Source: Paeniglutamicibacter psychrophenolicus
GTDB lineage: Bacteria > Actinomycetota > Actinomycetes > Actinomycetales > Micrococcaceae
Direction: 5' to 3'
Assembly (NCBI RefSeq): GCF_030812255.1
Contig: NZ_JAUSSH010000003.1
Location: 1-64,000 of the forward strand
DNA length: 64,000 nucleotides
A program made the translations under genes and the position numbers. Below are positions 1-10,309 of this stretch, piece after piece (the stretch's first letter is position 1; the number at the start of each line of letters is the position of its first letter). The notes under the pieces are model-generated. The model saw only the letters and a program-made list of their open reading frames with translations, had not been told where the DNA came from and ran no database searches.

Positions 1-1
1 G

Positions 2-73
2 GCCGCGGCGATCTGGCACAACCAAAACATCGGTGCCCATCCGCTGCGCTCCTTGACCGCCTATGACCACTGA
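2..73 (+). pseudogene. C-terminal end of a probable transposase, cut by the window edge
   Basis: An open frame enters from the left edge and stops at the TGA at 71-73. It ends with IWHNQN and then RSLTAYDH. That ending resembles the C terminus of IS982-type DDE transposases as I recall them. Only 23 residues are visible, so family and intactness cannot be judged. It converges on trkA, whose stop lies 18 bases away. An insertion sequence would fit the other signs of rearrangement nearby, such as the broken trkH. Confidence 0.4.
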
Positions 74-91
74 CCCCTTGGAATCAATCGT

Positions 92-790
92 CTAGAGCAG
101 CGTGGCGAAGCGCTCGGCCGCGGAGGTCGCACCGGCCACGATGATCTCGTCGCCCTCGTGCAGCACCGTGGAGGTGGTGGTGTAGTCCCATTCCTGGCCC
201 GGCCGCTTGGCCGCCACGATGGTGACATGGTGCTTGGACCGGATGCCGGTGTCCCCGAGCGGGCGGCCCACCGCTTCCTTCGGCGGGCGGGTCTTGACCA
301 TCGCGAAGCCGTCCTCGAACTCGACGTAGTCGAGCATCGCGCCGCGAACCAGGTGCGCCACCCGCCGGCCCATGTCCTGCTCGGGACGGATCACGTGCTC
401 GACGCCCAGTTGCTCCAGGATCTGGCCGTGCGCGGCGCTGACCGCCTTGGCCCAGATGGTGGGCTTGTTGAAGCGCAGCAGGGCCGAGGTGGTCAGGATG
501 CTGGCCTCCAGGTCGCTGCCGATGCCGACCACGGCGCGGTCGAACTCGTGCACCGAGAGCTGGCGCAGCGCCTCCTCCTTGGTCGAGTCGGCGCGGACCA
601 CGTGGGTGAGCTTGCCGTTGAAGGACTGGACGATGTCCTCGTCGTTGTCGATGCCCAAAACCTCGGTGCCGGCGGCGGCCAGTTCCAGGGCCAGCGCCCC
701 GCCGAAGCGTCCCAGGCCGATGACAACCACCGAGTTGGCCTCGGCAATGCGTTCCATGGACTTGGGCGTGAACAAATGGTGCTTAGCCAA
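92..790 (-). CDS. trkA: Trk/Ktr potassium uptake regulatory subunit TrkA
   Basis: Cytoplasmic nucleotide-binding subunit that gates a TrkH-type potassium channel. The N-terminal RCK_N Rossmann domain shows GLGRFGG followed by acidic residues (GIDND) at the end of the second strand, as expected for NAD(H)/ATP-binding RCK proteins. A C-terminal RCK_C domain follows (VGRPLGDTGI onward). The length of about 232 residues is normal. I chose the TTG start at 790 because an AAAGAAAGG ribosome-binding site lies 7 bases upstream. An in-frame ATG at 817 would add nine basic residues. The gene overlaps the end of trkH, so both are translated from one reverse-strand message. With trkH disrupted, this subunit may have no partner encoded here. 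Confidence 0.9.
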   Translation of the reverse strand: MAKHHLFTPKSMERIAEANSVVVIGLGRFGGALALELAAAGTEVLGIDNDEDIVQSFNGKLTHVVRADSTKEEALRQLSVHEFDRAVVGIGSDLEASILTTSALLRFNKPTIWAKAVSAAHGQILEQLGVEHVIRPEQDMGRRVAHLVRGAMLDYVEFEDGFAMVKTRPPKEAVGRPLGDTGIRSKHHVTIVAAKRPGQEWDYTTTSTVLHEGDEIIVAGATSAAERFATLL

Positions 791-2149
791 TGAGCGGCCT
801 TTCTTTCGGGAATTCATACATCACGGGTCGGGCGCGCAATGCCAGCGCCGAGGCCAGGGTGACCGGCCCCAGGCGCCCGATGAACATCAGGAAGACCAAC
901 AGCAGCTGTCCGGCCGGCGGCAGCGTGGCGGTGATGCCGGTGGACAGCCCCACGGTGGCGAAGGCGGAGATCGTTTCGAAGAGCAGCCGGTCCAGGCCGA
1001 TGTCGGTCATCAGCATCAGCGCCATGGTCGAACCGATGACCAGTGCCACGGCCAGCAGCACGATGGTGATGGCCTGGCGGTGCACCGAGCGGGAAAGCCG
1101 CTTGCCAAAGACGTTCACGGCCGCGCCGCCCTGGATCTCGGTGAGCAGGATGAAAAACAGCACGGCGAACGTGGTGATCTTCAGCCCGCCCGCGGTGCCT
1201 GCCGGGCCGCCGCCGATGAACATCAAGATGTCCATGCCCAGCCAGCTCGCCGGATCCATCTGCCCGAAGTCCAGCGAATTGAATCCCGCGGTGCGGGTCA
1301 TGACCGATTGGAAGAACCCGGCCAGCAACTTGTCGGCGGTCGAAAGCACGCCCAGGGTCTTGGGGTTCGTCCATTCCAGGGCGCAGATGAATGAGGTGCC
1401 GCCGGCCAGCAACGTCACCGTCCCGCCCAGGACCAGCTTGGTGTTCATGGTCCAGTGCAGCGGCCGGCGGTAGTGACGCCGAAGCTCGAAGAGCACCGGG
1501 AAACCCAGCCCGCCGATGATGATGGCGGCGGCGATCGGCAGGCAGATCCAGGGATCTCCCACGAAACCCATCAGGTTGTCGCTGAACAGCGCAAACCCGG
1601 CATTGTTGAAGGCCGAGATCGAGTGGAAGAAACCCAGCCAGATGGAGTGTCCCCACGGGTTGCCCAGGCCCACGGCAAAGCGCAGGGTCAGCAGCACCGC
1701 GACGACCAGCTCTGTTCCGGCGGTGATGCGCAGGACCCCCAACAGCACCGAACGCACTTCGCCGAAGCCGGCGCCTTGGTTTCTGCAGCTGCCTGGATCC
1801 GCGATCTCAGTCCCAGCCGCCTGGCCATCAGCACCCCGAGCAGCGAGGCGAAGGACATGATGCCAAAGCCGCCGAGCTGGATCAGCACGAGGATCACGAC
1901 CTGCCCGAACCTCGTCCAGTAGGTCGCGGTGTCAACGACCGCCAAGCCTGTCACGCAGACGGCAGAGGTGGCGGTGAACAGTGCTTCGAGGAAGGTGGCC
2001 CCGCCCGGCCCCGTCTTGGCCATGGGCAGCATCAGGATCGCCGTTCCCACGGCGACGGCCAAACCGAAACCCAGGGCGATTGCCTGGGCCGGATGCCTCG
2101 GGAGCAGTGCCCGAACCGAGGGCCTGTATTTCATTGCAGCGACACGCAT
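783..2149 (-). pseudogene. trkH: Trk potassium channel subunit TrkH, apparently frameshifted
   Basis: Membrane pore subunit for potassium uptake. All four selectivity-filter regions are recognisable: TSAVCVTGL, SAFNNAGFA, TRTAGFNS and SAFATVGLSTG. The first is encoded in one reverse frame (starting at ATG 2149 or 2134) and the other three in a second frame ending at TAA 783-785. The two parts meet at about 1770-1772, after the residues AAETKA. One missing base there explains the switch to GFGEVRSVLLG. As written, translation ends in an unrelated tail at 1688. The rest of the coding sequence looks intact, so this is either a recent mutation or a single-base assembly error. trkA follows with an overlapping start. 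Confidence 0.85.
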
Positions 2150-2293
2150 GGATTCCAGAATAGGCGCTGCCGGACCAAAACCGTGGCTTGGTGCCCAGGC
2201 GAGGCAAAACCCTCGGATGGCACCCTCGAGCCGAAGCATCGGAACCCAAGCGGAAAAACGTCAAAACCATGGTACTGACCGGTGTTGGAGTCC

Positions 2294-2299
2294 TAGACT
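2294..2299 (+). promoter_or_regulatory. -10 element of a leaderless promoter for the M20 hydrolase
   Basis: TAGACT lies 7 bases before the ATG at 2307, so a start 6-8 bases downstream of the hexamer falls on or next to the initiation codon. No good ribosome-binding site precedes the ATG (GGAG at 2287-2290 is too distant). No convincing -35 box is visible. The same TAGACT element recurs before the lipoprotein gene at 16009. Confidence 0.4.
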
Positions 2300-2306
2300 C
2301 GAGCCC

Positions 2307-3524
2307 ATGGGCATTGACCTCGAGCACCTGTATCGCGACCTGCACGCCAACCCCGAACTCTCCTTCCAGGAACACCGCACCGCCGGCATCGTCGCCGGGC
2401 ACCTGTCCGAGCTCGGCCTCAAGGTCCACGGCGGCATCGGCGGCACCGGCGTCGTTGGCGTGCTGGCCAACGGGCCCGGACCCACCGTGCTGCTGCGAGC
2501 GGACATGGACGGCCTGCCGGTGCTCGAGGCCACCGGGCTGGACTACGCGAGCACCGCGTTCGCGACCGACGGCGACGACCACCTGGTCCCGGTCATGCAC
2601 GCCTGCGGCCACGACGTGCACGTCACCTGCCTGTTGGGCGCCGTGGAAAAACTTGTCGCCGAACGCGGCACCTGGTCAGGGACAGTGGTGGCGCTCTTCC
2701 AGCCCGCGGAGGAGCAAGGCGGCGGGGCCCAGGCGATGGTCGATGACGGGCTCTATGCGAAGGTGCCGAAACCCGTCGTCGTGCTCGGCCAGCACGTCGC
2801 GCCGTTCCCCGCCGGCTGGCTCGGACTGCGCCCGGGGGTAGCCATGGCCTCGGCCGATTCGCTGAACATCACCCTGCATGGATCCGGCGGGCACGGTTCG
2901 CGCCCGGAGACCACCGTCGACCCGGTGCTGCTGGCCGCGGCCACCACCATGCGCCTGCATGGCATCGTCTCGCGGGAACTTGCCGCCGCCGACCAGGCGG
3001 TGCTGACCGTGGGGCAGATCCACTCCGGCACCAAGAACAACATCATTGCCTCGCATGCCACCCTGGGGCTGAGCATCAGGACCTTTGACGAATCGGTGCG
3101 GACAAAGGTGCTTGCTTCCATTGAACGCGTGGTGCGCGGCGAGGCCTTGGCCTCCGGGTCGCCCACGGAGCCAGTGATCACCTTGGAGGAGCATTTCCCT
3201 TTGACCGTCAACGACACCGCGGCGTCGGCACGGGTTGCCTCCGCACTGGCCGGGCGCTTCGGCACCGATCATGTCATTGATCCCGGACCGGTCGCGGGCA
3301 GCGAGGATGTGGGCGTCCTGGCCACTGCGGCCGGGGTGCCGCTGGTGTACTGGTTGCTGGGCGGGGCCGACCCAAGCCTGTTCACGGACTTTGCCGCGAC
3401 GGGAAGGATGCCGGAGAACATTCCCTCGAACCATTCGCCGCATTTCGCCCCGCGAATCCAGCCGACCCTGCGCGTGGGAGTCGATGCCCTGGTCGCTGCT
3501 GCCCGCGCGTGGCTGGCCGAATAG
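2307..3524 (+). CDS. M20-family metal-dependent amidohydrolase (peptidase)
   Basis: A 405-residue cytoplasmic hydrolase of the M20D type (IAA-amino-acid, hippurate or N-acyl-amino-acid amidohydrolases). It has the expected metal and catalytic motifs in order: RADMDGLPV, HACGHDVH (near residue 98) and PAEEQGGGA, then the dimerisation domain, and SEDVG and NHSPHF near the C terminus. Substrate cannot be named. The open frame continues upstream, but homology begins at ATG 2307 (MGIDLEHLYRDLHANPELS). A TAGACT -10 hexamer at 2294-2299 ends 7 bases before this ATG, which suggests a leaderless transcript. The gene diverges from trkH. Confidence 0.85.
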   Translation: MGIDLEHLYRDLHANPELSFQEHRTAGIVAGHLSELGLKVHGGIGGTGVVGVLANGPGPTVLLRADMDGLPVLEATGLDYASTAFATDGDDHLVPVMHACGHDVHVTCLLGAVEKLVAERGTWSGTVVALFQPAEEQGGGAQAMVDDGLYAKVPKPVVVLGQHVAPFPAGWLGLRPGVAMASADSLNITLHGSGGHGSRPETTVDPVLLAAATTMRLHGIVSRELAAADQAVLTVGQIHSGTKNNIIASHATLGLSIRTFDESVRTKVLASIERVVRGEALASGSPTEPVITLEEHFPLTVNDTAASARVASALAGRFGTDHVIDPGPVAGSEDVGVLATAAGVPLVYWLLGGADPSLFTDFAATGRMPENIPSNHSPHFAPRIQPTLRVGVDALVAAARAWLAE

Positions 3525-3678
3525 CGACGGGTTCGGGCGGCGGGCACTGGCATGGTGCCGTGAGCGGAATCCGGCGGGTCCAGCCAAATGCACAGCAATA
3601 CAGGCTAGGGTTTGCCGGTAGGGGTACTTTCCCCTAAATTTTGGGATTGCCGAGCGATCCCAGCTAGGACGGCACATC

Positions 3679-3807
3679 ATGTCGAAGTCACCGCGTAAGG
3701 CAGAAGCCAAGAAACCTTCAAAGTCCATCAAGGAAAAGCGCGCCGAAAAGCGCACCAAGACGGCGGGGGAATCGATCCTTGACCCCGTGCGCAAGGTTTC
3801 GAAATAA
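3679..3807 (+). CDS. Small basic conserved protein of unknown function (42 residues)
   Basis: A short gene encoding a lysine- and alanine-rich protein that begins MSKSPRKAEAKKPSKSIK and ends LDPVRKVSK. The charge pattern (KEKRAEKRTK) predicts one helical, nucleic-acid-friendly peptide without a membrane segment. Similar tiny basic proteins are often annotated in Micrococcaceae, but I know no function. It is followed at once by a strong terminator, which supports it being a discrete transcribed gene. Confidence 0.6.
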   Translation: MSKSPRKAEAKKPSKSIKEKRAEKRTKTAGESILDPVRKVSK

Positions 3808-3854
3808 CCGCCATGCGGTGTGGCTGATCTAAATGGCCACCTCGAATACACCTG

Positions 3855-3904
3855 AAAATGCCTGTTCGGCGGAAGGAAAACCCTCGTCGAACAGGCATTT
3901 TTGT
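3855..3904 (+). terminator. Bidirectional rho-independent terminator
   Basis: AAAATGCCTGTTCG (3855-3868) pairs with CGAACAGGCATTTTT (3888-3902), with runs of A and T on either side. It can end the small basic gene on the forward strand and the UDG-like gene at 3928 on the reverse strand. Confidence 0.85.
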
Positions 3905-3927
3905 CTCTGCAGCCGTTCCGTGCGTTC

Positions 3928-4827
3928 CTAGCGGAGGCCGGAACCTCGGTAGACCCGCACCCAGGTGTCCGCGGTGACGCCGAGCGCGCGGCGCTGGCCT
4001 GCAACCTCGACGGTCAGGGTCACTCGCCACTCGGGGCTCGGTTGGAAGGCCTTGAGCAGGGGACCGTGCAGCGTCTGGTTGCCGTCGCTGACCTCGATCA
4101 CGCGCTTCAGGTGCTCGGGTCCAAGATCCGCGGCACGCACCATCGATTCACGGCGGGGTCCTGCCGGACCACGGGGGACCTTTACGATCGTGCGAGCCTC
4201 GCGCATGGCTTCGGAGCGACGGGCAATGCGTTGCTCGCGCTGGGCCGTGGTGCCGCTCAGTGAGAGCGGGGCGGGCGAGAAACTGGGGATGGCAGTGATC
4301 CGGGTGATTGCCTGCGGGTATTTCTTGGTCAGCTTGGCCCAGAATTCCTCGGGGCCCTTGCCCATGAGAATGACCGCGCGCAGGTTGGGAACCAGGCGCA
4401 GCAACCTGCCCATGGGTTCGAGCCCGGCATTTGTCTCCGCGCCCGTCAACCGCCCGCCAGCGCCCTCGGCCCGGTACCAGGGATAGGCGTGCCAGAGCAC
4501 AACTTCCTTGGCATCGATTCCCGCCTCGGCCAGCAAGGTGGCCAGTGCCTCGGCCGCCGCATCATCATCCTCGGTGGAGAGGATGTCCTCGCCGTCCTCG
4601 GCACGGTTCGCAGCCTCGGGAGCCGGCATCAGGCACAGGATTGTGGCGTCCGTGCCGCCATGAAGGGGCGCGAAGAACGGAACGGATGCGGGGTTCCCGG
4701 GCGATTCGGCGCGCAGGTCCTGGACCAGGGAATTGAGGGGTGCAACGTGTTCGGCCCACAACTCCGATTCCTGCGAGTTCCTGAATTCGGGGTCGATCAT
4801 TTTGCGGGGCATGAAGGTTTCTCTCAT
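3928..4827 (-). CDS. Uracil-DNA-glycosylase-superfamily-like protein A (299 residues)
   Basis: The first half has the UDG-fold pattern: a core strand (DATILCLMP), a loop, the WHAYPWY motif (compare WNxxPW in family 4/5 glycosylases), then PNLRAVILMGKGPEEFW. The usual HPSP DNA-intercalation motif is replaced by SFSPAPLSLSGTT. About 100 extra C-terminal residues ending in a basic strand (VTADTWVRVYRGSGLR) have no match I recognise. Activity is therefore uncertain. Start chosen at ATG 4827; ATG 4812 is an alternative. The neighbouring reverse-strand gene at 4953-5585 is a clear paralogue of the N-terminal half. Confidence 0.65.
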   Translation of the reverse strand: MRETFMPRKMIDPEFRNSQESELWAEHVAPLNSLVQDLRAESPGNPASVPFFAPLHGGTDATILCLMPAPEAANRAEDGEDILSTEDDDAAAEALATLLAEAGIDAKEVVLWHAYPWYRAEGAGGRLTGAETNAGLEPMGRLLRLVPNLRAVILMGKGPEEFWAKLTKKYPQAITRITAIPSFSPAPLSLSGTTAQREQRIARRSEAMREARTIVKVPRGPAGPRRESMVRAADLGPEHLKRVIEVSDGNQTLHGPLLKAFQPSPEWRVTLTVEVAGQRRALGVTADTWVRVYRGSGLR

Positions 4828-4952
4828 GTAACTTTCGAGGGGTCTAGCCACAAGCATGGCACGGGCCGGAGTCGAACCCGCACCCCGGGTACCACGACGT
4901 ATCAAGGGTCACTGGGTTGTTCGTGTGGAACCTGCGGATTCGGAGCGATCCG

Positions 4953-5585
4953 TCACGCTCCCGTATTGCGTTCACGGAGCCGGTCGGCAATCCCCGCCCA
5001 GACACGTTTTTGTTCCTCTCGGTCGACGGTCCGCTTGGCGCCCAGCGGGTGAAGCGAGCGCAGGATGTGCAGTTCGGGGAACGTGGAATGGATTTGTGGA
5101 AGCACCGCATCCGCCGCTTCCTGGGCCTTCTTCCCCAGGAGCAACAGCATCTTCAGGTCAGTCATCAGCCCCATGACCTCCAGCAGTGCCCGGCCGCCCT
5201 CGGCCGACTGCTCGGGCGTCAGGTCCCGCTTGGGGTCGTTGCGGGGCCATGGGTAGCCGTTCCAATGGCAAAAGTCGGTCGGGTCGATGTCGAACTCGGT
5301 CATCAGGTGGCGTTGGCGATCCGCGGCCCGGTCCGGGTTCCTGATGCACAGGAACGTGGTTTCGTCGCGGGGTTCGTCTGCGTCGTTGAGGACGACCAGT
5401 GCCGGGGCGTGGATGCCGCCATGCCACGGGGCGGCCAGCGGCAGGCGGACCCCGCCCTTGGCATCGCCAAGCCGCACGATCAACTCATTGAGGGGAGCCA
5501 CATGTGCAGCATGTAAGCCCTTCGCCTGCTCATCCCAGAACGGGTCGCCGGGCTGGGCGCGCTTCCAGTTGTCGGCCAGTGCCAT
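4953..5585 (-). CDS. Uracil-DNA-glycosylase-superfamily-like protein B (210 residues)
   Basis: Paralogue of the neighbouring gene at 3928-4827. The two share HVAPLN near the N terminus, a PWHGG/PLHGG block, the WNGYPW/WHAYPW motif and a LLLLGKKAQEA/VILMGKGPEEF strand-helix. This copy keeps an LRSLHPLGAKR segment where active UDGs carry HPSP, and an FLCIRNPDRAADRQ block that recalls the NENPD-type region of UDG-like proteins. Its length is close to single-domain family members. A DNA-repair role is an inference from fold; no catalytic residue can be assigned with confidence. The start ATG at 5585 begins MALADNWKRAQ. Confidence 0.65.
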   Translation of the reverse strand: MALADNWKRAQPGDPFWDEQAKGLHAAHVAPLNELIVRLGDAKGGVRLPLAAPWHGGIHAPALVVLNDADEPRDETTFLCIRNPDRAADRQRHLMTEFDIDPTDFCHWNGYPWPRNDPKRDLTPEQSAEGGRALLEVMGLMTDLKMLLLLGKKAQEAADAVLPQIHSTFPELHILRSLHPLGAKRTVDREEQKRVWAGIADRLRERNTGA

Positions 5586-6053
5586 CGATTCCCTTTGCTT
5601 CGCCTTCGATCCAGGACCTCGAACCTCTTCCCTGGTGGATACCGAAATATATCAAGGGAAGGGTGCCGTGCACCTTCTGGCCGGGGATTCATCGTCAGAT
5701 CCCGCGACTCGGGCCGGCGGTTTTTCGTCGTGACAGTCGCGCCGGAGCGCTCGTGCCCGGGCATGGTGGCTGGGCCCGGACACGTCTCATACATGGCGAA
5801 TGTCAGCTGCATTCGACGTCGAAGCCCTCCTGTCCGGGCGATGGTTTTTGTGCGATGCGACACGCAGCCAAGGAAAAGTGCTGGCAGGTCCATTGCGGTC
5901 AAATCTATCTGGCATAATGGACAGGTACTCGATTTGAAGTGGCCCCTCTCTCCGCCTTGAATCCTGTCCTTTTGAAGATCTGCGGTATGGCCCGCCCCAC
6001 GGGTGCAGAAACAGGACTTCGCACATGTTGAGAAAACAGGAGTGACCACTACC
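5586..6053 (+). other. Intergenic region with the rpsP promoter area
   Basis: No convincing gene on either strand. The right part carries GGCATAATGGA at 5911-5921, whose CATAAT could be a -10 element about 130 bases before rpsP. A closely similar GGCAAAATGGA lies at 10612-10622 before rplS. An AGGAG ribosome-binding site for rpsP is at 6038-6042. The ffh gene often found upstream of rpsP in relatives is absent here. Confidence 0.5.
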
Positions 6054-6467
6054 GTGGCCGTTAAAATTCGTCTGAAGCGTTTCGGCAAGATTCGCGCACC
6101 TTACTACCGCATCGTCGTCATGGATGCTCGCGCCAAGCGCGACGGCCGTGCCATCGAAGAAATCGGCAAGTACCACCCGACCGAAGAGCCTTCGTTCATC
6201 GAGGTCAAGTCCGAGCGCGCCCAGTACTGGCTCTCCGTCGGCGCACAGCCGACCGAGCAGGTTGCCGCTCTCTTGAAGATCACCGGTGACTGGCAGAAGT
6301 TCAAGGGCATCGAAGGCCAGGAAGGCACCTTGCGCGTCAAGGAAGCCAAGCCTGCATTCGTCGTCCCGGAGAAGGGCTCGGTCATCTTGCCCGAGGCCAT
6401 CACCAAGAAGGCTGAAAAGCCTGCTGCCGAGGCCGAGGTCGAGGCAGAAGCAACCGAGGCTGAGTAA
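6054..6467 (+). CDS. rpsP: 30S ribosomal protein S16
   Basis: Component of the small ribosomal subunit needed for 30S assembly. The protein starts at GTG 6054 ([19 protein letters not shown]), 11 bases after AGGAG. It has the S16 signature RIVVMDAR and the motif IGKYHP. At 137 residues it is longer than the bacterial core because of an acidic, alanine-rich C-terminal tail ([18 protein letters not shown]), as in other actinobacterial S16 proteins. It heads the rpsP-khpA-rimM-trmD group; khpA follows 3 bases after the stop. Confidence 0.95.
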   Translation: MAVKIRLKRFGKIRAPYYRIVVMDARAKRDGRAIEEIGKYHPTEEPSFIEVKSERAQYWLSVGAQPTEQVAALLKITGDWQKFKGIEGQEGTLRVKEAKPAFVVPEKGSVILPEAITKKAEKPAAEAEVEAEATEAE

Positions 6468-6470
6468 CCA

Positions 6471-6710
6471 GTGCTCGTTGAGGCGCTGGATCACCTGGTA
6501 CGTGGCATCGTAGACACCCCCGAAGACGTGCAGGTTGCGTTGAAGGCAAATCGTCGCGGTGACATCCTTGAGGTGCGAGTGCACCCCGAGGATCTCGGTC
6601 GGGTCATTGGCCGCCAGGGTCGCACCGCCAAGGCGCTGCGCACCGTGGTTGCAGCACTGGCGGAGGAACCGATCCGCGTCGACGTAGTCGACACGGACCG
6701 TCGCCGGTAG
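6471..6710 (+). CDS. khpA: KH-domain RNA-binding protein KhpA
   Basis: A 79-residue single KH-domain protein (UPF0109/YlqC). The conserved RNA-binding loop GRVIGRQGRTAKALR is present. In other bacteria KhpA works with KhpB in binding small RNAs and in cell-wall or translation control. The GTG start at 6471 is three bases after the rpsP stop, so the two are almost certainly translationally coupled. A strong hairpin follows. Confidence 0.93.
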   Translation: MLVEALDHLVRGIVDTPEDVQVALKANRRGDILEVRVHPEDLGRVIGRQGRTAKALRTVVAALAEEPIRVDVVDTDRRR

Positions 6711-6737
6711 CCAGCCTCACCACACATTTTTGTGTAC

Positions 6738-6776
6738 CTTTGGTCCCACGATCCATGACGGATCGTGGGACCAAAG
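6738..6776 (+). terminator. 17-bp perfect hairpin between khpA and rimM
   Basis: CTTTGGTCCCACGATCC (6738-6754) is perfectly complementary to 6760-6776, with a five-base loop. No T run follows, so this may be a processing or attenuation hairpin rather than a classic terminator. It would separate rpsP-khpA from rimM-trmD. Confidence 0.6.
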
Positions 6777-6949
6777 TGGCTTAACGGCCAAGGTGCGACG
6801 CAACCGTTGGCGGCACGGAACCGGCAACGACCAACTCGCACGTAAGATTGAACCTAGAAAAGTGCCCTGGGGGATGAGTGTCCCGCCAATGCACGCCCCT
6901 TGCCGGACAACTCCGGCCACCCACTGATTTGTATTCAAGGAGAAAACGC

Positions 6950-7495
6950 ATGCGCCTCCAGGTCGCCCGCATTGGCAAACCACACGGCATCCGCGGAGAG
7001 GTGACCGTCCAGGTGCTCACCGATGCGCCGGAAGACAGGTTTGTTCCCGGTGCGGTCTTCGAGGTCGAGCACCCCAGCATCAAGCAGCTCACCGTCGAGG
7101 GAGCACGCTGGAACAAGGAAATCCTGTTGCTGGCCTTCGAGGAGTTGCTTGACCGCAACACCGCCGAGACGGTGCGCGGGGCCAAGCTGTTCATCGACAC
7201 CGAAGAAGTCGAGGATGATTCCGAGGGCTGGTACGAGCACGAACTGGTGGACCTCGAGGCCCGCGTGGACGACAAGGTCGTCGGCAAGGTCACCGCGCTG
7301 CGCACCGGCAATGTCCAGGACCTGCTGGTTGTCGAATCCACCGAAGGCGACGAGATCTACGTGCCGTTCGTCGAGGACATCGTCCCGGAGGTCAACATCG
7401 AGGGCGGCTACATCATGCTGACCCCGCCGGCCGGCCTCTTCGAGGTCAACCGCGAGGACGGCACGGGCGAGAACGCAGCAGGCAAGGAAGCCTAG
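6950..7495 (+). CDS. rimM: Ribosome maturation factor RimM
   Basis: A 181-residue cytoplasmic factor that binds S19 and assists maturation of the 30S head. The N-terminal RimM domain begins [18 protein letters not shown], and the C-terminal PRC-barrel includes [13 protein letters not shown] and [11 protein letters not shown]. The ATG at 6950 is preceded by AAGGAG at 6938-6942. trmD starts 5 bases after its stop, as expected for this pair. The 240-base gap to khpA contains a strong hairpin, so rimM-trmD may be partly uncoupled from rpsP. Confidence 0.95.
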   Translation: MRLQVARIGKPHGIRGEVTVQVLTDAPEDRFVPGAVFEVEHPSIKQLTVEGARWNKEILLLAFEELLDRNTAETVRGAKLFIDTEEVEDDSEGWYEHELVDLEARVDDKVVGKVTALRTGNVQDLLVVESTEGDEIYVPFVEDIVPEVNIEGGYIMLTPPAGLFEVNREDGTGENAAGKEA

Positions 7496-7500
7496 TCACG

Positions 7501-8313
7501 ATGCGCATCGATGTTGTCTCCATCTTCCCGGAGTACCTTGCCGCCCTGGACTTGTCGCTGATCGGCAAGGCCCGGCGGGAGAAGCTGCTGGAGCTGAACG
7601 TGCACGACCTGCGCGACTACACCCACGACCGCCACCGCACCGTGGATGACACCCCCTATGGCGGCGGCGCCGGCATGGTCATGAAACCGGAGCCCTGGGG
7701 TGCCGCGCTGGCACGCATCGCCACCGAATCCCCGGTCTCCAACGCGCTGGGCGACAAGCCGATCCTGATCGTCCCCTCGCCGGCCGGCGCGGTCTTCGAC
7801 CAGGAGATGGCCTACGAACTGGCCGGGGCGCGGCACCTGGCCTTTGCCTGCGGCAGGTATGAGGGCATCGACGAGCGGGTCCTGGAATTTGCCTCAGAGG
7901 CCTTCGACGTGCGCCCGGTCTCCATCGGCGACTACGTGCTCAACGGGGGAGAAGTCGCGGTGCTGGCGATGGTCGAGGCCATTGGCCGGCTGATCCCCGG
8001 GGTCATCGGAAACCCGGAGTCGCTGGTCGAGGAATCGCACTCCGACGGACTGCTGGAATACCCGGTGTACACCAAGCCCGGAACCTGGGAGGGTCGCGAG
8101 GTCCCCGAGGTGCTGCTCTCGGGCAACCACGGCAAGATCGCGCGCTTCCGCCGCAACAAGCAGCTGGAGCGCACCGCCACCCGGCGCCCGGACCTGATCG
8201 TGCAGCTGGATGCCTCCACGCTGAACCGGCACGACCGCGACACCCTGTGGCACAACGGTTTTGCCATCGTTGACGGCCGCGTCGTGTCCAAGGACCAGAT
8301 CGCACCCCAGTAG
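7501..8313 (+). CDS. trmD: tRNA (guanine-37-N1)-methyltransferase
   Basis: SPOUT-class enzyme that methylates G37 next to the anticodon using S-adenosylmethionine, preventing +1 frameshifting. Diagnostic motifs are present: the N-terminal [12 protein letters not shown], the [13 protein letters not shown] loop, [12 protein letters not shown], and the trefoil-knot SAM site [13 protein letters not shown]. The C-terminal domain includes [20 protein letters not shown]. At 270 residues it is full length. A terminator with six Ts follows at 8336-8392. Confidence 0.96.
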   Translation: MRIDVVSIFPEYLAALDLSLIGKARREKLLELNVHDLRDYTHDRHRTVDDTPYGGGAGMVMKPEPWGAALARIATESPVSNALGDKPILIVPSPAGAVFDQEMAYELAGARHLAFACGRYEGIDERVLEFASEAFDVRPVSIGDYVLNGGEVAVLAMVEAIGRLIPGVIGNPESLVEESHSDGLLEYPVYTKPGTWEGREVPEVLLSGNHGKIARFRRNKQLERTATRRPDLIVQLDASTLNRHDRDTLWHNGFAIVDGRVVSKDQIAPQ

Positions 8314-8335
8314 TACGGCACGCGGCAATGTTCCG

Positions 8336-8392
8336 GGGGCTGCCCCCGTCCTTTCCCCTGACCGGGGCAAGGGCGGGGACAGCCCCTTTTTT
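8336..8392 (+). terminator. Rho-independent terminator after trmD
   Basis: A GC-rich imperfect hairpin with outer arms GGGGCTG and CAGCCCC, and a further inner stem, is followed by TTTTTT at 8387-8392. It ends the rimM-trmD message just before the opposing thiC gene. Confidence 0.8.
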
Positions 8393-8410
8393 GTGGGCCG
8401 GCCGGTGGCG

Positions 8411-10309
<1,899 letters not shown>

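Noticed and set aside
4855-4930. Possible functional tRNA on the reverse strand
   Set aside because: No 5' acceptor strand, no anticodon arm and a mismatch in the T-stem; kept only as a low-interest remnant.
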